Positions 17,323 through 25,250 of a DNA stretch of 64,000 nt are shown here, in pieces. Location: the NCBI GenBank assembly GCA_017792425.1, contig CP051233.1, positions 1,274,402-1,338,401 of the forward strand, written 5' to 3'. The stretch comes from Thalassovita sp. (GTDB taxonomy: Bacteria; Pseudomonadota; Alphaproteobacteria; Rhodobacterales; Rhodobacteraceae). The notes under the pieces were generated by a model. It was not told where the DNA came from, did not search any database, and worked only from the letters and a program-made list of their open reading frames with translations. Made by a program: the position numbers and the translations under genes. Within the stretch, counting starts at the first letter, position 1; each line of letters opens with the position of its first letter.

Positions 17323-18060
17323 GTGGTTGCGCCGACGCGCCTTGACATCGTTCAATGTCCCTCGCCGTCCTATGGCGAGCGTCGGGACAATGCGCGGCCG
17401 GATATGATCGTTCTGCATTACACCGCGATGGACAGCACCAAGGCCGCATTGGACCGGCTGTGCGATCCCGAAATCGAGGTGTCCTGCCACTACCTGATCG
17501 GCCCGGATGGAACCGTCTGGCAGATGGTTTCCGAGGAGCATCGTGCCTGGCATGCCGGGGCGGGCAAATGGGGATTGGTGACAGACGTGAACTCTCGTTC
17601 CATCGGGATCGAATTGGCGAACCTGGGGGACCATCCGTTTTCAGAACCGCAGATGGCGGCGCTCGAACGACTGTTGTCCGACATCATGGACCGTTGGCAT
17701 ATTCCGCCAGAGCGGGTGATCGGCCATTCCGACATGGCGCCTGATCGAAAAAGCGATCCCGGCCCGCGGTTTGACTGGCGGCGCTTGGCGTTGCGGGGGC
17801 TGTCGGTCTGGCCAGATGTCCGCCGTGCGGATCATCTGAAAGAGGAGGGTTGGGACGCGCTGCGGATTCTGGAGGTCGGGCAGGCCTTGCGCAGCTTCGG
17901 GTACGTCATGCCGGACAATGATATGGCGCCGCTGCATGTCTACAACGCGTTCTGCACCCGGTTTGGCTGCGGCGGGCCGGAAAATCGTGGCTATGCGATC
18001 GCCGTGGCGCGCGATCTGGCGGAACGCTTCCCGGTTGACCACTCCGCTGACAACGCCTAA
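17323..18060 (+). CDS. N-acetylmuramoyl-L-alanine amidase (Amidase_2)
   Basis: The 245-residue enzyme should cut the bond between N-acetylmuramic acid and the peptide stem. Zinc ligands and catalytic residues of the Amidase_2 fold are present: MIVLHYTAM (first His), HRAWHAGAG, SIGIELAN and VIGHSDMAPDRKSDPGP (third ligand region and the usual KxDPG). No signal peptide is evident, so it resembles AmpD-type cytoplasmic recyclers, although the 80-residue C-terminal helical extension is closer to AmiD. The start is GTG at 17323, six bases after the lipoprotein stop. Confidence 0.88.
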   Translation: MVAPTRLDIVQCPSPSYGERRDNARPDMIVLHYTAMDSTKAALDRLCDPEIEVSCHYLIGPDGTVWQMVSEEHRAWHAGAGKWGLVTDVNSRSIGIELANLGDHPFSEPQMAALERLLSDIMDRWHIPPERVIGHSDMAPDRKSDPGPRFDWRRLALRGLSVWPDVRRADHLKEEGWDALRILEVGQALRSFGYVMPDNDMAPLHVYNAFCTRFGCGGPENRGYAIAVARDLAERFPVDHSADNA

Positions 18061-18070
18061 GTGAGCCCTG

Positions 18071-18480
18071 CGCGGAGGGCTGGATGGCCGCTTGGGTCGC
18101 CTGACCCGGGAGGAAAGTCCGGACTCCACAAGGCAAGGGTGCCGGGTAACGCCCGGCGGGGGAAACCCCAGGGAAAGCGCCACAGAGAACAGACCGCCTT
18201 CATGCTTCTACGGGGGCGCTGAAGGTAAGGGTGAAACGGTGGAGTAAGAGCCCACCGCGGGACTGGTGACAGGACCGGCACGGCAAGCCCCACCCGGAGC
18301 AATGCCGAATAGGGGCCTCGCGCGGGCATGATCGGGTCCGCCCGATATCACCGCAGGGTACGCCTTGACCCAGAGGCCCGGGTTGGCAGCTGTAGGCGCG
18401 TCGGCAACGGCGCGTTCAGATGAATGGCCATCCAGAGGGGGTAACCCCTTGGACAGAATCCGGCTTACAGGCCCTCCGCG
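18071..18480 (+). ncRNA. rnpB: RNase P RNA
   Basis: The catalytic RNA that trims tRNA 5' ends. The outer helix P1 is visible: cgcggagggc at 18071-18080 pairs perfectly with gccctccgcg at 18471-18480. The conserved 5' core gaggaaagtccggactccac, the central caagccccacccggagcaatgccgaatagg and the 3' core acagaatccggcttacag are all present in order. The layout is bacterial type A. The exact transcript ends may extend a few bases further each way. Confidence 0.97.
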
Positions 18481-18562
18481 CGTATTTATCCTGATTTTGT
18501 TTGGCGCGGGACCGAATGTCGCTCAGTATGGCGGTATCGTTCGCCATTCAAAGGAGTTCCCC

Positions 18563-19276
18563 ATGAGTTTTGTCAGAACACTGGCCACGCTGGCCGTCGG
18601 ATTCGCTGCTGCGCGCGGTGTGGACAAGTTCCGCCAGATGGGTGGTCTGGAAGGAATCCAGGAGGCAATGAAAAAGGCGGGTGCGGGCCAGGCTGGCCTG
18701 GGCGGGCAGATGGCCGAGATGGCAGAGAAACTGGGCATGGGCGGTGGCAATGAGGCGCTGACGAACATGATGGGCCTGTTCAATCAGCAGACAAAGGGGG
18801 CCTCTGACGCGGCGCAGGCGGGCATTGGCAGCCTTCTGTCCGCGATGACGGGCGCGGCGGCGGCAGGGGCAGGCGGCATGTCGTCCATGTTCGAGGCAAT
18901 GACCGCAGGCACGCCTGTCGGCGCGATGGCCGAGGAAAATGCCCGCCTGATGATCCGCGCGATGATCCAGGCCGCGAAATCCGACGGCGAGATAGATGCC
19001 GATGAACAGAAGGCGATCCTTTCACATCTGGAGGACGCCTCGGACGAGGAAATCACCTTTGTGCAGGCGGAATTGAATGCCCCCTCGGACGTGGCAGGGC
19101 TGGCGCGCGATACCGGCGAGACGGCAAAGGCGCAGGTCTATTCTGCGGCACTGATGGCGATTTCGGTGAACACCGAAGCGGAAAAGCAATACCTGGCCAC
19201 CTTGGCGTCCGCCCTTGGACTGGAGACCGCGAAGGTGCGCGACATCCACGCCGCAATGGGCAAGCCAAGCCTTTGA
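18563..19276 (+). CDS. TerB-like (DUF533) protein
   Basis: The 237-residue protein has an N-terminal hydrophobic or amphipathic stretch (FVRTLATLAVGFAAARGV), a glycine- and methionine-rich middle, and a C-terminal helical domain from about residue 125. That domain (MIRAMIQAAKSDGEIDADEQKAIL ... ISVNTEAEKQYLATLASALGL) is the DUF533/TerB-like fold, in which DGEIDADE would form an acidic metal site. TerB proteins are linked to tellurite and metal stress, but the DUF533 branch has no known role. The ATG at 18563 follows AAGGAG by seven bases. It lies just after rnpB. Confidence 0.85.
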   Translation: MSFVRTLATLAVGFAAARGVDKFRQMGGLEGIQEAMKKAGAGQAGLGGQMAEMAEKLGMGGGNEALTNMMGLFNQQTKGASDAAQAGIGSLLSAMTGAAAAGAGGMSSMFEAMTAGTPVGAMAEENARLMIRAMIQAAKSDGEIDADEQKAILSHLEDASDEEITFVQAELNAPSDVAGLARDTGETAKAQVYSAALMAISVNTEAEKQYLATLASALGLETAKVRDIHAAMGKPSL

Positions 19277-19329
19277 GTGACCGATGAACAGCCGTGGCAA
19301 TTTCCGCCTGCAAAGGCGCGGAATTGCTG

Positions 19330-19357
19330 TTGACTCGGGGCTAGGAACGCTTAAAAG
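19330..19357 (+). promoter_or_regulatory. Candidate rpmG promoter
   Basis: TTGACT at 19330-19335 and TAAAAG at 19352-19357 are spaced 16 bases apart, 63 bases before the rpmG start. The sequence composition and position fit a sigma-70 type promoter. The call is by inspection only. Confidence 0.4.
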
Positions 19358-19420
19358 GCAGGCTTCAAGGATTCCCCGGGCGGCCCGACTGACCCGTTAG
19401 ACCAAGACTGGAGTTTTAAC

Positions 19421-19588
19421 ATGGCGAAGCCGACGACGATCAAGATCCGTCTGAACTCGACCGCAGGTACGGGCCACTTCTACGTGACCAAGAAGAACGC
19501 ACGCACCATGACCGAAAAGATGACCGTGCGTAAGTACGACCCGGTCGCGCGCAAGCACGTCGAGTACAAGGAAGGCAAGATCAAGTAA
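19421..19588 (+). CDS. rpmG: 50S ribosomal protein L33
   Basis: L33 is a small basic protein of the large ribosomal subunit near the E site. The 55-residue sequence MAKPTTIKIRLNSTAGTG ... VRKYDPVARKHVEYKE matches the family along its full length. It lacks the CxxC pairs of zinc-binding L33 paralogues, so it is the zinc-independent (C-minus) form. It stands alone, with a candidate promoter upstream and a rho-independent terminator 27 bases after its stop. Confidence 0.98.
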   Translation: MAKPTTIKIRLNSTAGTGHFYVTKKNARTMTEKMTVRKYDPVARKHVEYKEGKIK

Positions 19589-19615
19589 TTGATCCATGCG
19601 TTCTGCGAAGCTGAG

Positions 19616-19639
19616 GGCCACGCGATTGCGTGGCCTTTT
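19616..19639 (+). terminator. Rho-independent terminator of rpmG
   Basis: A perfect 8-bp stem (ggccacgc at 19616-19623, gcgtggcc at 19628-19635) with a gatt loop is followed by four Ts. It lies between rpmG and the VIT1/CCC1 gene and should end the rpmG transcript. Confidence 0.85.
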
Positions 19640-19680
19640 GCGTCTTACCCCCCGCGCAACTGAGTTGCAGGAGCAGCGCC

Positions 19681-20367
19681 ATGCCGAAAGAGGGCCACTT
19701 TATCACCCGGTCAGCCTGGCTGCGTGCGGCCATGCTGGGGGCAAATGACGGTATCGTATCGACGGCGAGCCTGCTGGTGGGGGTGGCCGCGGCGGGGATG
19801 GACCGCAGCGGTATTCTGCTGACCGGATTGGCCGGGCTGACAGCGGGTGCCTTTTCGATGGCGGCAGGGGAATACATCTCGGTTTCCGCGCAATCCGACA
19901 TTGAAGCGGCGGACCTGGATCGCGAACGCAAGGCGCTGGAGGACGACCCGATCTACGAACTGGGGGAACTGGCCGACGGGCTGATCGCGCGCGGTGTGGA
20001 TCGCAAGATTGCGCGCGAGGTGGCATTGCAGATGACCGCCCATGACGCGCTGGACGCCCACGCCCGCGAGGAACTGGGCCTGACCGAGCTGGCCAGTTCC
20101 AACCCGCTGCAGGCGGCCATTGCTTCGGCGCTGGCATTCGCGTTCGGCGCTGCGTTTCCGCTGGTTGGGGCGGCCGCTTCTCCTTTGCAGGCGCTGTCGC
20201 CAGTCGTGGCGGTGGTGACCCTGTTGGCGCTGATCGTGCTGGGTGGCACTGGTGCGCGCCTCGGGGGGGCTCCGGTCTGGCGTGCGATTCTGCGGGTACT
20301 GTTCTGGGGCAGCCTGGCGATGGGTGTGACCGCAGGCGCCGGACAGTTGTTCGAAGCAGTGCTGTAG
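19681..20367 (+). CDS. VIT1/CCC1-family membrane transporter
   Basis: The 228-residue protein starts MPKEGHFITRSAWLRAAMLG and has the family signature GANDGIVSTASLLVGVAAAG, then GAFSMAAGEYISVSAQ. Two C-terminal hydrophobic helices follow a charged, helical cytoplasmic domain (EAADLDRERKALEDDP ...). The plant and yeast members move iron or manganese into the vacuole. Bacterial members are assumed to export or detoxify Fe2+ or Mn2+. Five membrane helices fit the family. CAGGAG lies seven bases before the ATG at 19681. No metal-responsive regulator gene is adjacent. Confidence 0.9.
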   Translation: MPKEGHFITRSAWLRAAMLGANDGIVSTASLLVGVAAAGMDRSGILLTGLAGLTAGAFSMAAGEYISVSAQSDIEAADLDRERKALEDDPIYELGELADGLIARGVDRKIAREVALQMTAHDALDAHAREELGLTELASSNPLQAAIASALAFAFGAAFPLVGAAASPLQALSPVVAVVTLLALIVLGGTGARLGGAPVWRAILRVLFWGSLAMGVTAGAGQLFEAVL

Positions 20368-20427
20368 ACCGCACCGGTGCAGTTTTCCCAAGACGGACCC
20401 AATGATCTGTGCCAGAAACCCAGCAGG

Positions 20428-21606
20428 ATGACTGATTGCACCATCTTCCACGTTTCAGAGGACAGCCGCCTGCTGACACCCCTTGCGTCGGGCCTGTCGC
20501 GGCTGGTCGATTTGCTGCGTGCGGGGCAATCGTTTCTGGCGCGGCAATCGGTTGGGGAACCGATCCTTGGCCGGTCAGATCAGCCGCAGGTATTTTTCTG
20601 TGAAAGCTCGGGGTCTACGGGCGGGGCCAAGACGGTGCGCCGCCGTCCCGAAAGCTGGATCCGCAGCTTTGATCTGAACGCGCGGTGCTTTGGGCTGGGG
20701 GCCAGCGATACATACGCGACCTTCGGGAATCTGGGGCATTCGCTGACTCTGTTTGCCTCGCTCGAGGCGTTGCACCAGGGGGCGGATCTGCTGTCGCTGC
20801 ACGGGATGCTGCCTAAAACACAGGCGCGACAGATTGCGGCGGCGCGGGTCAGCGTCCTGTATGCCACGCCGACCCAGTTGCGGCTGTTGGTGGGAGGGGC
20901 GCAATCTGCCGAAGTGCGGGAATTGGCGGCCGTTCGGCGGGTGTTTGCGGGCGGGGGCAAGCTGGATGGCCAGTTGCGTGCCCAACTGGCGCAGCTATGT
21001 CCGCGCGCCGAGATACGGGAATTCTTTGGTGCCAGCGAAACCAGTTTTGTCACGATCTCCGAGGCGGACACGCCTGAAGGGTCGGTCGGGCGAGCCTATC
21101 CGGGGGTGACGATCCGAATTGGCGACGGTGCCGCGGCGGGACAGACCGGCGAGATCTGGGTGGCCAGCCCCTACCTCTTCGATGGCTATGCAAGCGGCAA
21201 GGCTGCGGAAACCAGGCGCGATGGCGATTTCCTGAGCATTGGTGAGATGGGGTGCCTGGATGCGGCGGGTAACCTGTTCCTGCGCGGGCGGGTTTCCCGC
21301 ATGGTGACGGTCGCCGATGTCAATGTCTTCCCCGAAGAGATCGAGCGCGCAGTCATGCAGATGCCGGAAGTGTCGCTCTGCGCTGTGCTGGCCTTGCCGG
21401 ATTCCAGCCGGGGTCATCGTATCGCGTGCTTTATTCAGGCGCGCGACGACGGCGGGTTGGCGGCGCGGATACGCCAGCATTGCCGGAAGGTTCTGGGGGC
21501 ATCTTCCGTGCCGCGACGGATCGAATTTATGTCCGAACTTCCAATGCTACCCGCCGGGAAACCCGACCTGCAGATGCTGCAGAGGATGCTGGAGGCGGCG
21601 CAATGA
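20428..21606 (+). CDS. Compact AMP-forming acyl/aryl ligase (ANL family)
   Basis: The 392-residue protein shows ANL adenylation motifs: a phosphate-binding loop ESSGSTGGAKT (about residues 52-62), the FGASETSF motif (about 208-215), GEIWVASPYLFDGY, the hinge GRVSRMVTVADVNVFPEEIE (about 288-307) and a C-terminal Lys in AGKPD. It therefore adenylates a carboxylic acid and probably loads it on CoA or a carrier. It is about 100 residues shorter than typical ligases, because the N-terminal subdomain before the P-loop is nearly absent. The substrate is not predictable. Its stop overlaps the thiolase start as ATGA. Confidence 0.82.
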   Translation: MTDCTIFHVSEDSRLLTPLASGLSRLVDLLRAGQSFLARQSVGEPILGRSDQPQVFFCESSGSTGGAKTVRRRPESWIRSFDLNARCFGLGASDTYATFGNLGHSLTLFASLEALHQGADLLSLHGMLPKTQARQIAAARVSVLYATPTQLRLLVGGAQSAEVRELAAVRRVFAGGGKLDGQLRAQLAQLCPRAEIREFFGASETSFVTISEADTPEGSVGRAYPGVTIRIGDGAAAGQTGEIWVASPYLFDGYASGKAAETRRDGDFLSIGEMGCLDAAGNLFLRGRVSRMVTVADVNVFPEEIERAVMQMPEVSLCAVLALPDSSRGHRIACFIQARDDGGLAARIRQHCRKVLGASSVPRRIEFMSELPMLPAGKPDLQMLQRMLEAAQ

Positions 21607-22715
21607 ACGCCGTGCATATCCTTGCCGCGCGGCGGACGGCGGTTGTGCCACGCAACGGGGCCTTTGCGGGTCTTGCCCTGCATGAAATGGCGGCCCCGGT
21701 CATCACTGCGCTGCTGCAGGATTCGGGGTTGCAGGCGGGGCAGGTGGGTGAAGTGATCGTTTCCAACGCCTTGGGAGCAGGGGGAAACCCCGCGCGCAGC
21801 GTGGCCCTTGCCAGCGGTTTGCCGCAAGTGGTGGCCGGGCTGACGCTGGACAGGCAATGTGCGGGCGGGCTGGATGCGGTCCTCTTGGCGCAGATCATGG
21901 TGCAATCCGGCATGCACGATGTGGTGATTGCCGGCGGTGTCGAGAGCTATTCCCGCCGCCCCCTCCGTCTGCGGACCTTTGCAGATGGGCGTGCCCCGGA
22001 ACCCTATGATCAGGCGCCGTTCACCCCTTGGCCGGACCGCGATCCGGGCATGGCGGAAGCGGCTGACAGGTTGGGCCACGAGTTGGGCATTCCGCGCGTG
22101 GCGCAGGATGAATGGGCGATGGACAGCCACCGCAAGGCGCTGGAATGCCCGGCCGGAATTCTGTCGGTCGAGATCGTGGGCCTGCTTGGCCAGCATCGGG
22201 ATGGCTTTGCACGCAACCTTGGTCCCCGGCATTGCGCGCGCGCGCCCGTTGTCCATGGGGAAATTACCGCCGCGAACATGGCGGTTGCGGCGGATGCGGC
22301 GGCTTTTGTGGTGGTCGTGTCAGACCGGGTGGCGCGCAAGTCGAACGGACCGATGGCGCAGATCATCGGCGGCGCGACCTTGGGTGGCGATCCCGATTTG
22401 CCCGGACTTGCCCCGGTTCAGGCAATCGGGTCCGTCCTGTCGGGCGCGGGGATTAAACCGGATGATTTGGCCGTGGCGGAGGTGATGGAGGCATTTGCCG
22501 TGCAGGCCATTGCCTGTCAGCAGGGGGCGGGGCTGCCTGCCCGGATCGTCAACCCTTATGGTGGTGCGCTTGCGCGCGGGCACCCCGTGGGCACGTCCGG
22601 GGCTGTTCTGGCGGTTCGTCTGTTTCACGCGATGCAGCGCGATCCGGGGTATGGGCTGGCGACCATCGCTGCTGCGGGCGGCCTTGGTACGGCGTTGCTG
22701 CTGCGCGTTGGTTAG
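21603..22715 (+). CDS. Divergent thiolase-family protein
   Basis: The 370-residue protein has the thiolase fold along its length. The acyl-accepting cysteine is kept (Cys86 in DRQCAGG) and so is the histidine of the GHP motif (His327 in GHPVGTSGA). Two other catalytic positions differ. The Asn of the usual NEAFA motif is Met295 (VMEAFA), and the second cysteine, usually CIGGG, is Ala356 (IAAAGG). A normal Claisen condensation or thiolysis needs both. The protein is also about 20 residues short. It is coupled to the ligase gene and converges on ubiV with a six-base gap. It may be a modified condensing or acyl-transferring enzyme. Confidence 0.8.
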   Translation: MNAVHILAARRTAVVPRNGAFAGLALHEMAAPVITALLQDSGLQAGQVGEVIVSNALGAGGNPARSVALASGLPQVVAGLTLDRQCAGGLDAVLLAQIMVQSGMHDVVIAGGVESYSRRPLRLRTFADGRAPEPYDQAPFTPWPDRDPGMAEAADRLGHELGIPRVAQDEWAMDSHRKALECPAGILSVEIVGLLGQHRDGFARNLGPRHCARAPVVHGEITAANMAVAADAAAFVVVVSDRVARKSNGPMAQIIGGATLGGDPDLPGLAPVQAIGSVLSGAGIKPDDLAVAEVMEAFAVQAIACQQGAGLPARIVNPYGGALARGHPVGTSGAVLAVRLFHAMQRDPGYGLATIAAAGGLGTALLLRVG

Positions 22716-22721
22716 GCCCCG

Positions 22722-23612
22722 TCAGCCAGACCAGTTTACCCCGGCTGGCCCCTTCAGGAATCCGTCCGACAGTTGGCCCCCTGGCACCAGCGCCGCAAGA
22801 CGCGCGCCAAACACGCCAGCATCTTCGCGCCCCTGTAACAGGGCGTCATAGCCTTCGCAGACTGCCCGGAAATCGCGTGATTGTGGCGATATTCGCAGCG
22901 CGGAAACCCCTGCTTCGCGCAGCGCGTCTACGTGGTGAACAAGGCTGGCTGTGGTCTGGCTGAGGGTCTGCACGCCGTTCACTGTCAGGAAGCGTTGTCC
23001 GTCCAGCGTGTCCACATCCCGTCCATCTGGGTCTTCTTCGCAGATGAACTGACAGCTATCCTTGGCCCGGTCATGCAGGCGTGCGTGATAGCAGCGTCCC
23101 GAGATCGCCAGCGGCAGTCGACCGTGGCCCCAGACTTCGACCGCGACACCCTCCTCGCGCCCGGCCTGCACCAGAACACTGACGGAGTCCATCGTCAGTT
23201 CGGGCGGCAGGCACACACGGGTCGCGCCGCGTTTGGCCAGCCAGCGCAGGGTGCCCTCGTTGTAGACGTTCACCAGCGGCCCGACCCAGAACGGCGTTCC
23301 GGCAGGTATGTGGTGCAGCGCGGACAGGTCGTTCACCTCGACCGGCAAACCCATGTCCAGCAGGTCGGCGGTCAGCTTGCGTTCGCGTTTCAGCGTGATC
23401 AGGGCCAGGCTGGTCAGGGCGACGTCCTTGCCGCCGTTCTGCAGCGCCTCGACCGCGCCGGGGATTTCGTCTTGCCAGAAGGGCAGGCGCTTGGAACACA
23501 CGAGTTCCCCCAACACAACGCGCGCCACCGGCGCCGAGGCCAGATCGCCATAAAACGTACGCACGGATTCGGCGTTCCAGAAGAACTGGTTCGGGCCGAC
23601 GGTCAGGTCCAT
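22722..23612 (-). CDS. ubiV: O2-independent ubiquinone hydroxylation protein UbiV
   Basis: UbiV is a U32-family [4Fe-4S] protein that works with UbiU in hydroxylating ubiquinone precursors without oxygen. The 296-residue product starts MDLTVGPNQFFW. The four cluster cysteines are present: Cys39, and Cys174-X12-Cys187-X3-Cys191, the same arrangement known in E. coli UbiV. Four ATGs occur between 23624 and 23612. The one at 23612 has GGAG six bases upstream and gives the E. coli-like numbering, so I chose it; the ATG at 23618 overlaps the ubiU stop as ATGA. It is the last gene of ubiT-ubiU-ubiV. Confidence 0.95.
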   Translation of the reverse strand: MDLTVGPNQFFWNAESVRTFYGDLASAPVARVVLGELVCSKRLPFWQDEIPGAVEALQNGGKDVALTSLALITLKRERKLTADLLDMGLPVEVNDLSALHHIPAGTPFWVGPLVNVYNEGTLRWLAKRGATRVCLPPELTMDSVSVLVQAGREEGVAVEVWGHGRLPLAISGRCYHARLHDRAKDSCQFICEEDPDGRDVDTLDGQRFLTVNGVQTLSQTTASLVHHVDALREAGVSALRISPQSRDFRAVCEGYDALLQGREDAGVFGARLAALVPGGQLSDGFLKGPAGVNWSG

Positions 23613-23614
23613 CA

Positions 23615-24595
23615 TCATCTCCATGTCTTGGCGTACGCGCCGGTGGTTGCTGCCTGTCCTTCGGTCAGACGGGCCAACGCACTGGCGGGCAGGGGGCGGC
23701 CTGCCTCTTGCGCCTCTACAGCGGCGCGAAATGCGCGGACCACCTGGGTGACATAGGCGCGGCTGCGCTGGCGGCCCTCGATCTTAAGGGCGGTCACGCC
23801 AGCCTTGGCCAGTTGCGGGATCAGGTGGGTGGCATCCAGACTGACTGGATCCTCGAAGATGTGCCCCGTCTGCGGACCAGAGGTGAAGCAGCCCTTGCAC
23901 AGCGTCGGATAGGGGGCCGGGGCGTTTTTCGGGGTGCGGTGGATGGTGAACCCACCCAGCCGTGCCGCCAGGTCGCGGCCTTCTTCGCTATAGGCGACGT
24001 GGCTGGCGGGGGAACACACCCCATTCATATTGGGTGACTGGCCGGTGGCGTAGGACGACAGCGAACAGCGGCCTTCCGCCATCACGCACAGGCCGCCGAA
24101 CACGAACACTTCTGTTTCGACGTCGATTTCACGGTTGATTGCTGTGATTTCCCCCACCGTCAGGACGCGCGGCAGGACGACCCGTTTGACCCCGAACGCC
24201 TCGGCATAAAGGTTGATGGCATCCGGGTTGGCGGCTGCGGCCTGAACGGACAGGTGGCGGCGCAGGCCGGTGTGGTTTTCCGCGGCATGGGCCAGCAGAC
24301 CGATATCGGCCAGGATCACCGCGTCAGCCCCGCAGGTTTCCGCGTCGGCGATGGCGCGGTGCCAGATCGGTTCCGCCCCGGCGCGGGGGAAGGTGTTGAT
24401 CGCCACCAGCACTTTGGACCCGCGCGCATGGGCAAAAGCGATCCCCTCACGCAACTCATCCCGGCTGAAGTTCAGGCCAGGGAAGTTGCGGGCGTTGGTT
24501 TCATCGGCAAAGCCGCAATAGATGGTGTGGGCCCCGGCCTCGACAGCGGCACGCAGGGCGGCGGGGGTGCCTGCGGGACAGACGAGTTCCATCAT
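23615..24595 (-). CDS. ubiU: O2-independent ubiquinone hydroxylation protein UbiU
   Basis: UbiU is the partner of UbiV and the second U32 [4Fe-4S] protein of the anaerobic ubiquinone pathway. The 326-residue product starts MMELVCPAG. Numbered from the second Met, its cysteines Cys169, Cys176, Cys193 and Cys232 fall exactly at the E. coli UbiU cluster positions, within FGGLCVMAEGRC, GVCSP and TLCKGC. The segment KIEGRQRSRAYV is also conserved. GGGAGG lies seven bases before the ATG at 24595. That start overlaps the ubiT stop as ATGA, and its own stop lies within the start of ubiV. Confidence 0.96.
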   Translation of the reverse strand: MMELVCPAGTPAALRAAVEAGAHTIYCGFADETNARNFPGLNFSRDELREGIAFAHARGSKVLVAINTFPRAGAEPIWHRAIADAETCGADAVILADIGLLAHAAENHTGLRRHLSVQAAAANPDAINLYAEAFGVKRVVLPRVLTVGEITAINREIDVETEVFVFGGLCVMAEGRCSLSSYATGQSPNMNGVCSPASHVAYSEEGRDLAARLGGFTIHRTPKNAPAPYPTLCKGCFTSGPQTGHIFEDPVSLDATHLIPQLAKAGVTALKIEGRQRSRAYVTQVVRAFRAAVEAQEAGRPLPASALARLTEGQAATTGAYAKTWR

Positions 24596-25128
24596 GTGTA
24601 ATCCTCCCACGGGTCGGTTCGGTGCAGCGAAACGCCGCTGATTTTCTCGGCCCGGCCAAGGGCGCGGCGCAGGGGGTTCGACAATGGTCCGGCCAACCCC
24701 GCCAGTTCCTCTGTCAGGTCCAGTTCCGCGTCGTCGATGGCATTGCGCAGGGCCAGCACGGCGGCGGTGTCGCCTTCGACCGTTAGATCGCGAGAAAAGA
24801 ACAGCGCGTCCCCGTCCTGCACGCCGTGCATCATTGCCAGAAAGGCCGACAGCGTACCGGCGATGCGGGCGTCATGCGCGGGCGGGTTGCGGCGGCGATG
24901 GGCGGTCATCTTCAGGCTGGCGGGGTGAAGTAGCAGCACGACGGGGAAATCCACCGGGTCGATCAGAAACCGGCGGTTGGCGTGGTCCCCCATACGGCGC
25001 AGCATGTCTGGGTGGGCCTGGGACAGGCGGCGGGTCAGCGCGCCCAGGCCAAGGCTAAGCGGCGCAAGCGGCAATGGCGTTGCGGCAAGTGACAGGGCGC
25101 GGGGAAAGCGCGGAAGTGTTTCGGGCAT
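24592..25128 (-). CDS. ubiT: SCP2-domain ubiquinone accessory protein UbiT
   Basis: UbiT carries an SCP2 lipid-binding domain and supports anaerobic ubiquinone synthesis, probably by holding hydrophobic intermediates. The 178-residue product has the conserved block GDALFFSRDLTVEGDTAAVLALRNAIDD (about residues 109-136, quoted here as landmarks GDALFFSRD and EGDTAAV). Its N-terminus is hydrophobic and Pro/Leu-rich, which suits membrane association. It is the first gene of the leftward ubiT-U-V operon. Upstream lies an FNR-type palindrome with a TATGAC -10 element at the right spacing for activation. Confidence 0.94.
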   Translation of the reverse strand: MPETLPRFPRALSLAATPLPLAPLSLGLGALTRRLSQAHPDMLRRMGDHANRRFLIDPVDFPVVLLLHPASLKMTAHRRRNPPAHDARIAGTLSAFLAMMHGVQDGDALFFSRDLTVEGDTAAVLALRNAIDDAELDLTEELAGLAGPLSNPLRRALGRAEKISGVSLHRTDPWEDYT

Positions 25129-25154
25129 GAGTACCCCTGTTGGTCTTTTTTGTC

Positions 25155-25160
25155 GTCATA
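25155..25160 (-). promoter_or_regulatory. Candidate -10 box of ubiT promoter
   Basis: TATGAC on the minus strand would occupy -12 to -7 for a start at 25148. With that start the FNR-type palindrome is centred at -41.5, the classic class II activator position. Confidence 0.5.
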
Positions 25161-25182
25161 GGACGGAACGGGTCAGGCCAAC

Positions 25183-25196
25183 TTGACTATAGTCAA
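25183..25196. promoter_or_regulatory. FNR/Dnr-type operator between ubiT and ubiD
   Basis: TTGACTATAGTCAA is a perfect palindrome matching the FnrL/Dnr consensus TTGAY-N4-RTCAA. Its centre (25189.5) is exactly midway between the ubiT ATG (25128) and the ubiD ATG (25251). It should bind a CRP/FNR-family oxygen or nitric-oxide sensor and control both operons. Confidence 0.85.
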
Positions 25197-25218
25197 TTTC
25201 GGCAAACTTGGGTGCTGC

Positions 25219-25224
25219 TACGTC
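25219..25224 (+). promoter_or_regulatory. Candidate -10 box of ubiD promoter
   Basis: TACGTC occupies -12 to -7 for a start at 25231, again placing the palindrome at -41.5. The hexamer is a weak match, so this is less certain than the ubiT side. Confidence 0.3.
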
Positions 25225-25250
25225 GGGACACCTGCCTGAACGGAGCCATG

